This document shows positions 56,901-64,000 of a DNA stretch of 64,000 nucleotides, piece by piece (the stretch's first letter is position 1; each line of letters opens with the position of its first letter). Source of the stretch: JAXLYX01 sp046351215. Lineage in GTDB: Bacteria > Myxococcota_A > Polyangia > Polyangiales > Houyiibacteriaceae. The DNA is taken from assembly GCA_046351215.1 (NCBI GenBank), contig JAXLYX010000016.1:111844-175843 (forward strand), read 5' to 3'. Made by a program: the position numbers and the translations under genes. Under the pieces are notes generated by a model. That model ran no database searches. It saw nothing but the letters and a program-made list of their open reading frames with translations, and was not told where the DNA came from.

Positions 56901-59575
56901 ATCCATCGAAGCGGTCCTTCGTCTCGGGCGAGACGCTCGAGCTCTCCTTCGAGAATCCCTTCCCCGCGGCCGAGGCCCTCGTGCTCGTCTCGACCGACGG
57001 TGTGAAGCACGCGGCGCACCAGCGCTTCGAGTCGGGCGGTCAGGTCGTGCGCGTGCCGATCACGGACGCGATGGTGCCGAGCGCGCGGGTCACGGTGGTG
57101 CTCGCGAAGCCGCGCACCGGTCCGGTCGACGAGCGGCTCGACGTGAACGCGCCCGACGTGCGCATCGGCATGTTGGACCTCGCGGTGCGCCCCGCCGACT
57201 CGGCGCTCGTCGTGAGCCTCGAGGACGTGCCGGCGACGACGGCGCCGGACGTGCGGATGCCCGTGCGCGTGAAGGTCGCGGACGCGGCCGGGCGGCCGAT
57301 GACCTCTCACGTCGCGCTCTGGGTCGTCGACGAGGGCGTGCTCCGCCTCACCGGCTACCAGGTGCGCTCGCCGAACGAGGACCTCTTCCCGATGCGCTCC
57401 TACGCGCACGGAGTCCTCGATCTCCGCGACGCGCTGCGGCGGAGGATCCCGCCCGCGGTCTCGGGCGGCAGCTCGGGCGACGGAGGGGGCGAGGAGAGCA
57501 CGGAGGCCCCGCCGCCGAGCCTCGATCGCTTCGATCCCACCGTGCTCTTCGTCCCCGACGCGGAGACCGATGCGACGGGGGCAGTCACGATCGAGGTCCC
57601 GGTCGGGCCGCGGACGACGCAGCTCCGCGTGATGGCCGTCGCGATGGACGACGGAGCGAAGGCCGGCAAGGCCCAGGCCTCGACGACCGTGACGCGTCCC
57701 GTCGTGATCCGGCCGCTCCTCCCCGACCACGCGATCGAAGGCGACGTCTTCGTCGCCGAGACGCTGGTTACGAACACCTCGAACGCCGCACGCGCCGGCA
57801 TGGTCGTCCTCGTCGCCGACGGAACGCGGCACGAGCTCCCCTTCGAGCTCGCCGCGGGCGAGACGAAGACGCTCGGCGCGCCCGTGACCGCGGGCCGGGA
57901 GCCCATCGCCTTCCGCTTCGAGGTGCGTTCGGACGAGCTCGCCTACCAGCTCGAGCGGCACGTGCCCGTGCTCGCGAAGGCCCGCGCCTCGGTCCATCGC
58001 ATCGCCGGCACCTTCGACGGCAACCACGTCGTCGGCCTGGACGTCCCCCCCGAGGCCTTCGACGGCGAGCTCGTGGTCGAGGTGCGGCCCGGGCCCTTCG
58101 TCGGCCTCGCGAGCCTCGTCGAGCGCGTCGCGCGGCTCCGCTACCGCAACGGCGTGATGGAGAACGCCGCCTTCCTCCGCGCGGCGGTCCTCGTGCTCGA
58201 CGCGGAGGCGGGCACGTCGCCGAGGCCGCACGAGCTCGATCGTCTCGAGCTCGCGGCCCGGGACGCGCTCGATCGCGTGCGCGGCAGCCAGCTCGCGGAC
58301 GGGGGCTTCCCGAGCTCGGAGGCCGGAGGCTCGAGCGCCGTCGGCACGCTCGCGGCCTACCGGGCCCTCGTGCTCGCGAAGGCGCGCTTCTCGGTGCCCG
58401 ACGCGGAGATCCGTCGCGTCCGCGATCGCCTCGTCACCCTCCTCGAGGCGGGCGACTTCGGCGAGCGCGCCGGGGCCTACGGGATCGACGCCTACGCGAC
58501 CGCGATGCGCGTCCTCGCCGAGTCCGGTCGGCGCGACGCGCGACGCATCGACGCCCTCTTCGCGCAGCGCGAATTCCTCTCGCGGTACGCGCTCCTGCAG
58601 CTCGCGGGGGCGATGGACGAGGACGACGATCGGCGCGAGGCGCTCTTCGCCCGGGCGACGCGCGACCTTGGGCCGATCCTCGAGCAGGACGCTCCGTCGG
58701 AGGCCCGGCTCTTCGCCGCCCTCGTGCGCGTCGCACGCTCGAGCGAGGACCTCGCGCGGGATGCGCCTCGCTACGACGGGGCGCTCGCGACGCTCCTGAA
58801 CGCGGACGCGATCGTCGACCTCTCCGATCTCGCCGAGGCGGTCGAGGCGGCGAGCGTCGCCATGCGTCGGCTGCCCGAGGCGCGCACGGAGATCTCCGTC
58901 ACGCTCGACGGGACGCGTCTCGTGCCCTCCGGCGGCCACGGCGCGGTGCGTCGCTTCACGATCCCGGTCGACCGTGTCCGTGGGCGGAGCCCCGCGCTCG
59001 CGCTCGCGGCCGTGGGGAGCTCGCGGATCTCCTTCGCGATCCACGGCTCGTGGTCCGTTCCGGTGAGGGACGACGAGCCCGCGCGAGGCCGCCACGCCTA
59101 CGTGGTGCGTCGCCTCGAAACGATCGAGGGACGCGCGATCGCGTCCGGGTCCCACGTGCCCCGGGGTGTGCCGATCCGCGTGCGCCTCTTCCTGATCGTG
59201 CAGGACGCGGTCCACTCGCGCCTCACGATCGCGAGCCCCGACGCGACCGGTTTCGATCGCGGCTCGGTGGATCGCGACTCGACCGCGCGGGACGACGTCG
59301 CGGCCGTCCTCGGCGAGCCCGAGATCGGGAGCGTGATCGATCCGCGGATCGCGATCGCCGCGCGCACGCTCGCGTTCGTCGAGACGAAACGCGTCGGCGA
59401 GGGGGTCACGCGCTTCGACCTCGTGGAGCCACCGCAGGGTCTGCACGAGCTCACGTACCTCGTGGTCCCGACCACGCCGGGCACGCTCACCCTGCTGCCG
59501 GCGACCGCCGAGGTCGGCGTGCGCGAGGAGACGTGGTCGATCTCGGGCGTCGACTCGCTCGTGGTGGATCCGTGA
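53963..59575 (+). CDS. Bacterial alpha-2-macroglobulin-like lipoprotein (YfhM-type)
   Basis: This 1870-aa protein starts with a lipoprotein signal (LCAWALASCGS). It has macroglobulin-type domains and the family hallmark WVVDEGVLRLTGYQ near residue 1120, followed by a segment ending TTQLRVMAVAMDDG. Bacterial alpha-2-macroglobulins trap proteases in the periplasm and are usually coupled to pbpC, as here (GTGA overlap at 59572-59575). In YfhM-type proteins a CxEQ thioester lies in the late domain; at the matching place (about residue 1392) this protein reads RYRNGVMENAAF, so the thioester appears absent, as in the MagD-type branch. Confidence 0.88.
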   Translation: MGRHQLLSGIGLSLCAWALASCGSTNRPVTGGPPLEPAPRLFPAPDEPLLPAPDLAPLLVATTSDEFAMTQPVEEVVRVRRGETLEIAFNRPIVRSIAVGRPLPTAPLEFVPPVRGIATYTSPSTLSFQAETAVFDRMAQVRFRPSPSLASLAGETLGAVDSRTVVFDGTPRVVTSPSEVASGAPLRFTFDGPVDARALKRDVLVYEVGGGGRSIPFTVQSSGPDADRRYPVDIGVGTSLEPGSVIGVAFLPRWLRTWGTRVNTLTANVAPRPSLVLGQSAYEGSDEEEEYVETSTGQAQAPLATSPRDASGIFQVEEALRLVSTHPLALPPAEAIAVVPPVTNLRTSLEHDGKQLVIRAEWAPDVVHTVRIRNLVTTDGIPLATVPPLAVRSAGMAPSVEVIGSGTTCEAGSPCILPFRAVNAARNRVRIVPIDDGSIFRAITDPRGFLGASRVAFAPLAPLVPESRPNRWGRGTLDAFASVQGPKGALVAFEPPSPENGRRAPPSTSAFLQSTNLGLTTIVLEDALVTWVTSLDAATPLADVPVRRWGPQGALATVTTDARGLAIFERTRGAAAFVTTPHVLSASLGADRAIVDAPAFGSVETSADVGVHATVIVDRGIYRPGDSLRALGYVRKLEGARASLPDAAPRRFQLVEEATGDIVAESAATDVGGGRVFATLVVPEHADQGSHRVVLVERERVEAPIGETDVRVAYFPEPRVRLDVDPSAEVYTGGAPVEVAFEARYLFGAPLRGTEAEVILRRLGEVDRPTALERYTFGPVDTYVSARTEHEASAPLDDTGKGRATLPYVLDRPTRTLLRVDTRVRDPGGELTSSSRTVQAMPAEVEVGLDVHDPWIRLGETILEDAVVVDAEQAKVNGASVELRTVRERWDPYWERDGGSGEDAALRRAAREEVVNRCTVTATDGTARCRFAPADPGNYRVEVETRDRQGRTSLASARVFVVGPDAAPSADRPGRSLRLHPSKRSFVSGETLELSFENPFPAAEALVLVSTDGVKHAAHQRFESGGQVVRVPITDAMVPSARVTVVLAKPRTGPVDERLDVNAPDVRIGMLDLAVRPADSALVVSLEDVPATTAPDVRMPVRVKVADAAGRPMTSHVALWVVDEGVLRLTGYQVRSPNEDLFPMRSYAHGVLDLRDALRRRIPPAVSGGSSGDGGGEESTEAPPPSLDRFDPTVLFVPDAETDATGAVTIEVPVGPRTTQLRVMAVAMDDGAKAGKAQASTTVTRPVVIRPLLPDHAIEGDVFVAETLVTNTSNAARAGMVVLVADGTRHELPFELAAGETKTLGAPVTAGREPIAFRFEVRSDELAYQLERHVPVLAKARASVHRIAGTFDGNHVVGLDVPPEAFDGELVVEVRPGPFVGLASLVERVARLRYRNGVMENAAFLRAAVLVLDAEAGTSPRPHELDRLELAARDALDRVRGSQLADGGFPSSEAGGSSAVGTLAAYRALVLAKARFSVPDAEIRRVRDRLVTLLEAGDFGERAGAYGIDAYATAMRVLAESGRRDARRIDALFAQREFLSRYALLQLAGAMDEDDDRREALFARATRDLGPILEQDAPSEARLFAALVRVARSSEDLARDAPRYDGALATLLNADAIVDLSDLAEAVEAASVAMRRLPEARTEISVTLDGTRLVPSGGHGAVRRFTIPVDRVRGRSPALALAAVGSSRISFAIHGSWSVPVRDDEPARGRHAYVVRRLETIEGRAIASGSHVPRGVPIRVRLFLIVQDAVHSRLTIASPDATGFDRGSVDRDSTARDDVAAVLGEPEIGSVIDPRIAIAARTLAFVETKRVGEGVTRFDLVEPPQGLHELTYLVVPTTPGTLTLLPATAEVGVREETWSISGVDSLVVDP

Positions 59576-61761
59576 AGCGGCGGGCGCGCATCGCGGCCCT
59601 CGCGATGGTCGCGCTCCTGGGCCTCCGGCTCGGGATCGGCCACGTCGTGGGCTTCGATCGCGCCCTGCTCGTCCGACCGGACGAGTCGCGGGAGATCGTC
59701 GACCGTCACGGCGAGCCGCTCCGCTACGTGCGAGGCGGTGACGCGGACCACGTCTTCGTCCCCTACGATCGGATCGCGCCCGCCTTCGTCCGGGCGCTCG
59801 TCGCCGCCGAGGACGCGCGCTTCTTCGAGCACGACGGCGTCGACGATCGTGCCCTGGCGCGCGCGGTCTTGTCGCATGTCCTCCCCCTCGGGCGGAGGAG
59901 CGGCGGCTCGACGATCACGCAGCAGCTCGTGAAGCTCGTCCGGGGCCGCCCGCACGGTCTCGCGTCGAAGCCGTCCGAGATGGTGCTCGCGCTCGCGCTC
60001 GAGACCGAGCTCTCGAAACCGCGCATCTTCGAGGAATACGCGAACCGCCTCCCCTTCGGGAACGGCATCGTGGGCGTGGAGCGCGCGAGCCGCGTCTACT
60101 TCGGAAAGGGCGCGGACGAGCTCGGGCTCGACGAAGCCGCGCTCCTCGCGGGCATCCCGCAGGCACCGAGCGTCACCGAGCCGCGTCGCCATCTCGCGCG
60201 CGCCCTCGAGCGCCGAGGCTACGTGCTCGGGCGCCTCCGCGAGCTCGGGCTCGCGCGTGACGACGAAGTCCGGGCGGCCGAGCAGGCGATCCCCGCGATC
60301 CGCGCCGAGACCCCGCGGCCCTACCGCGCGGCGCGCTTCGTCGATCGCGTCCTCGAGGGCTTCGCGAGCAGGCCGCCCGAGAGCCGGACGTTCCGCACGT
60401 CCCTCGACCTGCCCCTCGAGAGGCAGGCCGAGGCGCTGCTCCGCGCGGCCGTGGACCGGGGCGCGCCGCGAGGCGTGACGAACGCGGCCGGACTCGTGCT
60501 CCGCGTCTCCTCGGGCGAGGTGCTCGCCTACGTCGGGGCCGCGCGGGACGCGGCGTCGGACGAGGCGGGCGCGATGGATCTCCTCCGGAGGCGGCGCCAC
60601 CCGGGCTCCACGCTCAAGCCCTTCGCCTACGAGCTCTTCTTCGAGAACGGCGGCACGGCCGCGACGCCGCTCGAGGATCGCCTCCGTCCGATGACGCTCG
60701 GCGACGGAGCGCTCTACGACGCCCGCAACTTCGACGGGGAGGAGCGAGGCCGCGTCTCGGCGCGGCGTGCCCTCGCGGCCTCGCTGAACCTCGCGGCGCT
60801 CGACGTCGCGCGTCGCGTCGGGGCGACGCGGCTCGTGACGACCCTCCGCGCGCTCGGGTTCGGGGCCGCGCTCGACGAGACGGAGCACGGCGCGGGCGTG
60901 GTGCTCGGCGGCGTGAGCGCGAGCCCCTACGAGCTCGCGCGCGCGTACCTGGTGCTCGCGCGCTCGGGCACGGCGATCGAGCCGAGCACGGTGCCCCTCG
61001 ACGCACGCGAAGGGACACGCCTGCTCGACGCGGAGTCGACCGCGCTCGTGACCGACGTGCTCTCGGATCCGGAGGCTCGCCGCCTCGGCTTCGGCGACGA
61101 TCTGCGCGCGCTCTCGCCCTCGGCGCCCTTCGCGCTGAAGACGGGAACCTCGCCCGGGTTCCGCGATGCGTGGGCGGCCGTCTACGACGAGGAGCTCCTC
61201 GTGGTCGTCTGGGTCGGCGATCCGCGCGGCCGGCCGCTCGACGGAGTCGCGGGTTTCGTGGACGCGGCCCCGACGGCGGTCTCGATCCTCCACGCGGCGC
61301 GTGGACGGCTCGACGACGGCGCGCTCGGCCCGCGTCGGCCCGCTCCGCGTCTCGAGCTCGCGTCCGTCCGCGTCTGCGAGTGGACGGGACAGAGGGCGCT
61401 TCCGACGTGTCCTTCGCGTCTCGAGCGCTTCGCACGCGGGCACGCACCGATGGGCACGTGCTCGGGCGTGCACGACGAACCGGCCGATGGCCTCGTCGCG
61501 GCGCGTCCCGAGGACGGTCTCGTGCTCGTCGAGCCGCGCGACGGCGCCGAGCTCTACGTGCAGGCCGGAAGGCCCGCGCCCGCGATCCCGATCCGGACGC
61601 GCGCCTCCGAGGGACGTCGCGTCCGCCTGCGCGTCGACGGTCGCGAGACCTCGGAGGCCGCGTGGAGGGCCACGCCGGGAACCCACGTCGTCGAGGCGCT
61701 GGACGACGCGGGCCACGTCGCGCGCGCGCGGGTCGAGGTCGTCGAGGTCGGCGGCGGCTGA
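59572..61761 (+). CDS. pbpC: Penicillin-binding protein 1C
   Basis: This 729-aa bifunctional class A PBP has an N-terminal membrane helix, a GT51 transglycosylase domain with catalytic EDARFFEH (E80) and GGSTITQQLVK, a transpeptidase domain with GSTLKPF (S346), SLNLA and KTGTSPGFRDAW (K523), and the small C-terminal domain typical of PbpC. It would polymerise and cross-link peptidoglycan, perhaps for repair after envelope attack. The GTG start overlaps the alpha-2-macroglobulin stop, so the two are coupled. Confidence 0.93.
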   Translation: MKRRARIAALAMVALLGLRLGIGHVVGFDRALLVRPDESREIVDRHGEPLRYVRGGDADHVFVPYDRIAPAFVRALVAAEDARFFEHDGVDDRALARAVLSHVLPLGRRSGGSTITQQLVKLVRGRPHGLASKPSEMVLALALETELSKPRIFEEYANRLPFGNGIVGVERASRVYFGKGADELGLDEAALLAGIPQAPSVTEPRRHLARALERRGYVLGRLRELGLARDDEVRAAEQAIPAIRAETPRPYRAARFVDRVLEGFASRPPESRTFRTSLDLPLERQAEALLRAAVDRGAPRGVTNAAGLVLRVSSGEVLAYVGAARDAASDEAGAMDLLRRRRHPGSTLKPFAYELFFENGGTAATPLEDRLRPMTLGDGALYDARNFDGEERGRVSARRALAASLNLAALDVARRVGATRLVTTLRALGFGAALDETEHGAGVVLGGVSASPYELARAYLVLARSGTAIEPSTVPLDAREGTRLLDAESTALVTDVLSDPEARRLGFGDDLRALSPSAPFALKTGTSPGFRDAWAAVYDEELLVVVWVGDPRGRPLDGVAGFVDAAPTAVSILHAARGRLDDGALGPRRPAPRLELASVRVCEWTGQRALPTCPSRLERFARGHAPMGTCSGVHDEPADGLVAARPEDGLVLVEPRDGAELYVQAGRPAPAIPIRTRASEGRRVRLRVDGRETSEAAWRATPGTHVVEALDDAGHVARARVEVVEVGGG

Positions 61762-61762
61762 C

Positions 61763-62680
61763 TCAGAAGTAGAGCGCCACCACGGAGGAGAGGCGGCCCT
61801 CCTCGAGGATCGGGAAGGCGACGACGCTCTCGAGACCGGCCTCGACCTCGTCGGGCTCGAGGTCCTCGGACGTCGAGGGGATTCCGGTGAGGAGCACCCG
61901 CCCGATCGCGCCGCTCCCCTTGGCGACGACGCGCGAGCCGGGTCGTCCGTCGTAGTCGGGATCGAGATCGCAATCGCCGACCCGGAGCACGAGGCTCTCG
62001 TGATCGGCGTCGGGGCTCCAGATCTCGAGCCGGTGCGCGATCGGGGTCGACGGATCGGAGAGCATCGTGAGCACGTACGCGTGGGCCCCGTGCTCGCCGC
62101 AGGGGATGCCGAGCGCGCGATCGATGCCGACGCGCAGCGCGTCGTCCGCGCGGAGGAAGACCGGCGTGCGGCCGAGATCCGGGAGCAGCTCGGGCCTCCC
62201 GCTCGCCCAGACGAGGCCCGGAAGACCGTGGCCGGCGCGGAAGCGAGCCTTGTGCGAGGTCCATCGGAACTCGGAGGCGGCTCCGTAGAAACCGTCGACC
62301 CACGCGAGATCGGCGGACTCGCTCGCGTCGTTGTGCCAGAGCTCGATGGCGCCGACGAGCTCGGGATCGGCGCCGCAGAAGAAGACGAGCACCGAGGTGA
62401 GGAACTCGCCGGCGAAGATCGGCACCGCCACGCCGGTCGAGAGACCCGCGGCCGTCGCCGCGTCCGCGCGTCGGAACGGCGGTCGCTCGAGGTGCGTGAG
62501 CACCACCGGATGCCCCGAGGCCCAGGCGATGCCGGGAAGGCCCTCTCCGTAGTCGAAGCGCATCGACTCGCTCACGCGACGGAAGTCGTCGAGCCCGTGG
62601 TAGAGCCCGCTCGCGAGCTCGAGCGAGGTGTGATCGCGCGTGGGGACCCAGACTTCGGTGGCTCGGACGAACGTCTTCAT
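61763..62680 (-). CDS. Tandem GAF-like domain protein
   Basis: This 305-aa protein contains two or three GAF-like modules: EGLPGIAWASGHPVVLTHL, then GLSTGVAVPIFAGEFLTSVLVFF, and a second GHGLPGLVWASGRPELLPDL. These W-x-S-G and VAVPIF patterns are typical of GAF domains that bind small molecules or cyclic nucleotides. There is no output domain, so it may act as a sensor or binding subunit. It is convergent with pbpC, with one base between the stop codons. Confidence 0.7.
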   Translation of the reverse strand: MKTFVRATEVWVPTRDHTSLELASGLYHGLDDFRRVSESMRFDYGEGLPGIAWASGHPVVLTHLERPPFRRADAATAAGLSTGVAVPIFAGEFLTSVLVFFCGADPELVGAIELWHNDASESADLAWVDGFYGAASEFRWTSHKARFRAGHGLPGLVWASGRPELLPDLGRTPVFLRADDALRVGIDRALGIPCGEHGAHAYVLTMLSDPSTPIAHRLEIWSPDADHESLVLRVGDCDLDPDYDGRPGSRVVAKGSGAIGRVLLTGIPSTSEDLEPDEVEAGLESVVAFPILEEGRLSSVVALYF

Positions 62681-62848
62681 CGGAGAGAGCCGCGGCCATG
62701 CGCAGGCCGTGGCTCCTCGGAGTCTAGGGGCTCGTGCGACGTCGATCGCCTCGAAGCGTCGGGAGGCGTCCCGACACCCGTGCGAATTTTCAGGCCGGAA
62801 ACAGAAACCGGTCCGCCGGAAACACGGTGGAAACCGGCGCCACGCGGC

Positions 62849-63319
62849 TCAGGCGGTGCGTGCCGTCTTGCCGTCGGCGCGCACGGCGGCCGCGGCGTCG
62901 TCGAGCGCCTTCACGAGGCCGTCGACGTCCGCCTTCGAGCTCGCGCGCGCGACGGCGGCGCGCACCGCGTCGCGGCAGCTCGCGTGGACGTGCGTCCCGA
63001 TCGGCGGCGACTTCACCCACAGCACGGCCGTCAGCACGCCGCGCGAGAGCGGGCTCGGGAAGGCGCAGTCGATGCCCGCGCAACGCTTCCGGAGCAGGCC
63101 GTCTTCGTCGGCGAAGAGCGTGGCGAAGTGCTGGCGGGAACGCGCATCCGGCCGGCCGGACGGATCGTGGCCGGCGTCGTAGACGACGACGCACGGTGAG
63201 GTGGCTTCCGAGAGCACCTTCCGGAGGCGCGTCACCATGGCGGCGGTCTCCTCGGGAGTCACGGAACCCACGCGGCGGGTCAGGAAGATCGACGGAAGCT
63301 CGACGTTGGCGAATGGCAC
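62849..63319 (-). CDS. Small protein of unknown function
   Basis: This 156-aa protein is mixed alpha/beta, with VVVYDAGHDPSG in the middle and CAGIDCAFPSPLSRGVLTAVLW later. No family is recognised. The GTG at 63319 is preferred: TATCTT (63353-63358 on the minus strand) would start transcription about 25 bases upstream, and a G-rich site precedes the GTG. A TTG at 63352 is the alternative. Confidence 0.5.
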   Translation of the reverse strand: MPFANVELPSIFLTRRVGSVTPEETAAMVTRLRKVLSEATSPCVVVYDAGHDPSGRPDARSRQHFATLFADEDGLLRKRCAGIDCAFPSPLSRGVLTAVLWVKSPPIGTHVHASCRDAVRAAVARASSKADVDGLVKALDDAAAAVRADGKTARTA

Positions 63320-63389
63320 GGCACACCCCGGTTCGAGGACGAGTGCCGCCAAGATAGGTATCGGATTGCTACACGTAAAGGGGTCGGGG

Positions 63390-63815
63390 TCAGCCGCGCA
63401 GGACGAGGTACGTCACCATCCCGCCCGCGACGGCCGCGAGGATGATTGCGATAGCAAGCAATGCGCCGACTCCGAGACCCGTGCTCGGGGCGGGAGCGGT
63501 GTCGAGCGTGGGCCGTGGACGCGGCGGGGCTTGCGCCGGAGCGGCGGCGGAAGCGGCCGGAGCGGCGGTCGAGGCCACGGGGGCGGTGCGCGCGGGCGGC
63601 GGGATCCGCGTGATGCCCATCCCCGCGAGCTCCACGTCGAAGAGCGGGTGCAGCGCGGGCACGACGCGCGACTCGAAGAGCTCGCGGGCTTCGGTCATCG
63701 GCCCCGACAGGTCCGTACCCGTCCGGAGCTCCTCCTCGTGGTAGAGGCGGATGTCCGACGCGAGCGCCCGTGCGAGCCTTCGCGCTTTGTCTTCGTCGTC
63801 GATCATGGCTCCCAT
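63390..63815 (-). CDS. Small protein with C-terminal membrane anchor
   Basis: This 141-aa protein has an N-terminal helical domain (residues about 1-70, with ARRLARALASDIRLYHEEEL), an Ala/Pro-rich linker (about 72-110) and a single C-terminal membrane helix (GALLAIAIILAAVAGGMVTYLVL). Its topology suggests a tail-anchored inner-membrane protein with a cytoplasmic head. Comparable proteins are common in myxobacteria, with unknown function. Confidence 0.6.
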   Translation of the reverse strand: MGAMIDDEDKARRLARALASDIRLYHEEELRTGTDLSGPMTEARELFESRVVPALHPLFDVELAGMGITRIPPPARTAPVASTAAPAASAAAPAQAPPRPRPTLDTAPAPSTGLGVGALLAIAIILAAVAGGMVTYLVLRG

Positions 63816-63821
63816 CGGAGC

Positions 63822-63827
63822 AGGCTA
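63822..63827 (-). promoter_or_regulatory. -10 box (TAGCCT) of the tail-anchored protein gene
   Basis: On the minus strand TAGCCT ends six bases before the ATG at 63815, predicting a leaderless mRNA. Confidence 0.45.
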
Positions 63828-63862
63828 TCACGTCGACCATCGACGAATCGCGCCCCGCTCCC

Positions 63863-63868
63863 TACGAT
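63863..63868 (+). promoter_or_regulatory. -10 box (TACGAT) of the pirin gene
   Basis: TACGAT ends six bases before the ATG at 63875, predicting a leaderless mRNA. Confidence 0.45.
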
Positions 63869-63874
63869 CCGGGC

Positions 63875-64000
63875 ATGTCGAACGCGCTGCTCGGAGTCCT
63901 CCCTCTCGGCTTCCCCTGGGAGACCCTCGATCCCTTCCTCTTCTGCGTGCACCACGTCGACGCCTATCCGGCGGGCGACGAGCGCATGGGTCCGGCCGCC
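63875..64000 (+). CDS. Pirin-family protein, 5' end
   Basis: The 42 visible codons read LPLGFPWETLDPFLFCVHHV and then DAYPAGDERMGPAA, which fits the N-terminus of pirin-family cupin proteins (DPFLFCVHH followed by YPAGxxxxGP). The gene runs past the window end, so the metal-binding His and Glu residues of the cupin core are not visible. It is divergent from the tail-anchored protein gene. Confidence 0.65.
   Translation, partial: MSNALLGVLPLGFPWETLDPFLFCVHHVDAYPAGDERMGPAA

Noticed and set aside
55892..59446. 1184-aa open frame on the minus strand
   Set aside because: It is the antisense shadow of the alpha-2-macroglobulin gene, with no recognisable motifs.
52705..59500. Long plus-strand frame running ahead of pbpC
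   Set aside because: Only its last part (from 59572) is the real pbpC gene; the rest is Arg-rich shadow of the kinase and alpha-2-macroglobulin genes.

Overview
The window is very GC-rich DNA with tightly packed genes. Several traits point to a myxobacterium (Myxococcota, probably the Polyangia/Sandaracinus side): a kelch lipoprotein-like protein ending in a MYXO-CTERM-type anchor, cysteine-rich Sel1 lipoproteins, a PbpC/alpha-2-macroglobulin pair, and many start codons lying 6-8 bases after a TANNNT -10 box, which suggests leaderless mRNAs. No rRNA, tRNA, integrase or transposase gene was recognised.

Left flank (1-7.9 kb): the end of an Rpn-type nuclease gene, two tandem Sel1-repeat lipoproteins, and a PLD-helicase-DUF3427 protein. 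Accessory island (about 7.9-45.2 kb): a macro-domain protein and an FHA protein, both with a HEPN-like R-x4-H motif; a DUF697-like protein; an Ntn-hydrolase; a DUF3800/helical protein; a coiled-coil pair; and a large type III CRISPR-Cas locus. The island is bracketed by two near-identical 36-bp copies of the last 12 sense codons of the helicase gene (7849-7884 and 45210-45245). Right flank (45.4-64 kb): ordinary chromosomal genes (hydrolase, SDR, SUKH-like, kelch protein, hybrid histidine kinase, alpha-2-macroglobulin, PbpC, GAF protein, start of a pirin gene).

The CRISPR locus has a divergent cas6; an adaptation operon TPR-CAPP(primase-polymerase)-cas1-cas2; an array of 39 intact repeats plus one degenerate terminal repeat (37-bp repeat ending in the ATTGAGAC handle); an effector operon cas10 (no HD, GGDD intact)-Csx10-like double RAMP-double Cas7-TIGR03986-type RAMP; an operon DUF1232-SDR-Gfo/Idh-TPR-csx1 (CARF-HEPN); and an operon DUF3800-ECF sigma factor-356-aa unknown-Lon-like Ser/Lys protease.

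The most interesting reading is regulatory. Four promoters with the same architecture (GTCAGAT, 16 bases, GTCG, giving an ECF-like CGTC -10) sit in front of the adaptation operon, the csx1 operon and two DUF697-like membrane-protein genes, and the locus encodes its own ECF sigma factor next to a Lon-family protease with an intact Ser138/Lys181 dyad. I infer a type III CRISPR system in which proteolysis may release a dedicated sigma factor that turns on adaptation, csx1 and membrane-protein genes. This recalls the known CalpL/CalpT/CalpS logic, but no SAVED domain was recognised in the protease and the other parts differ. This is a hypothesis from sequence only.
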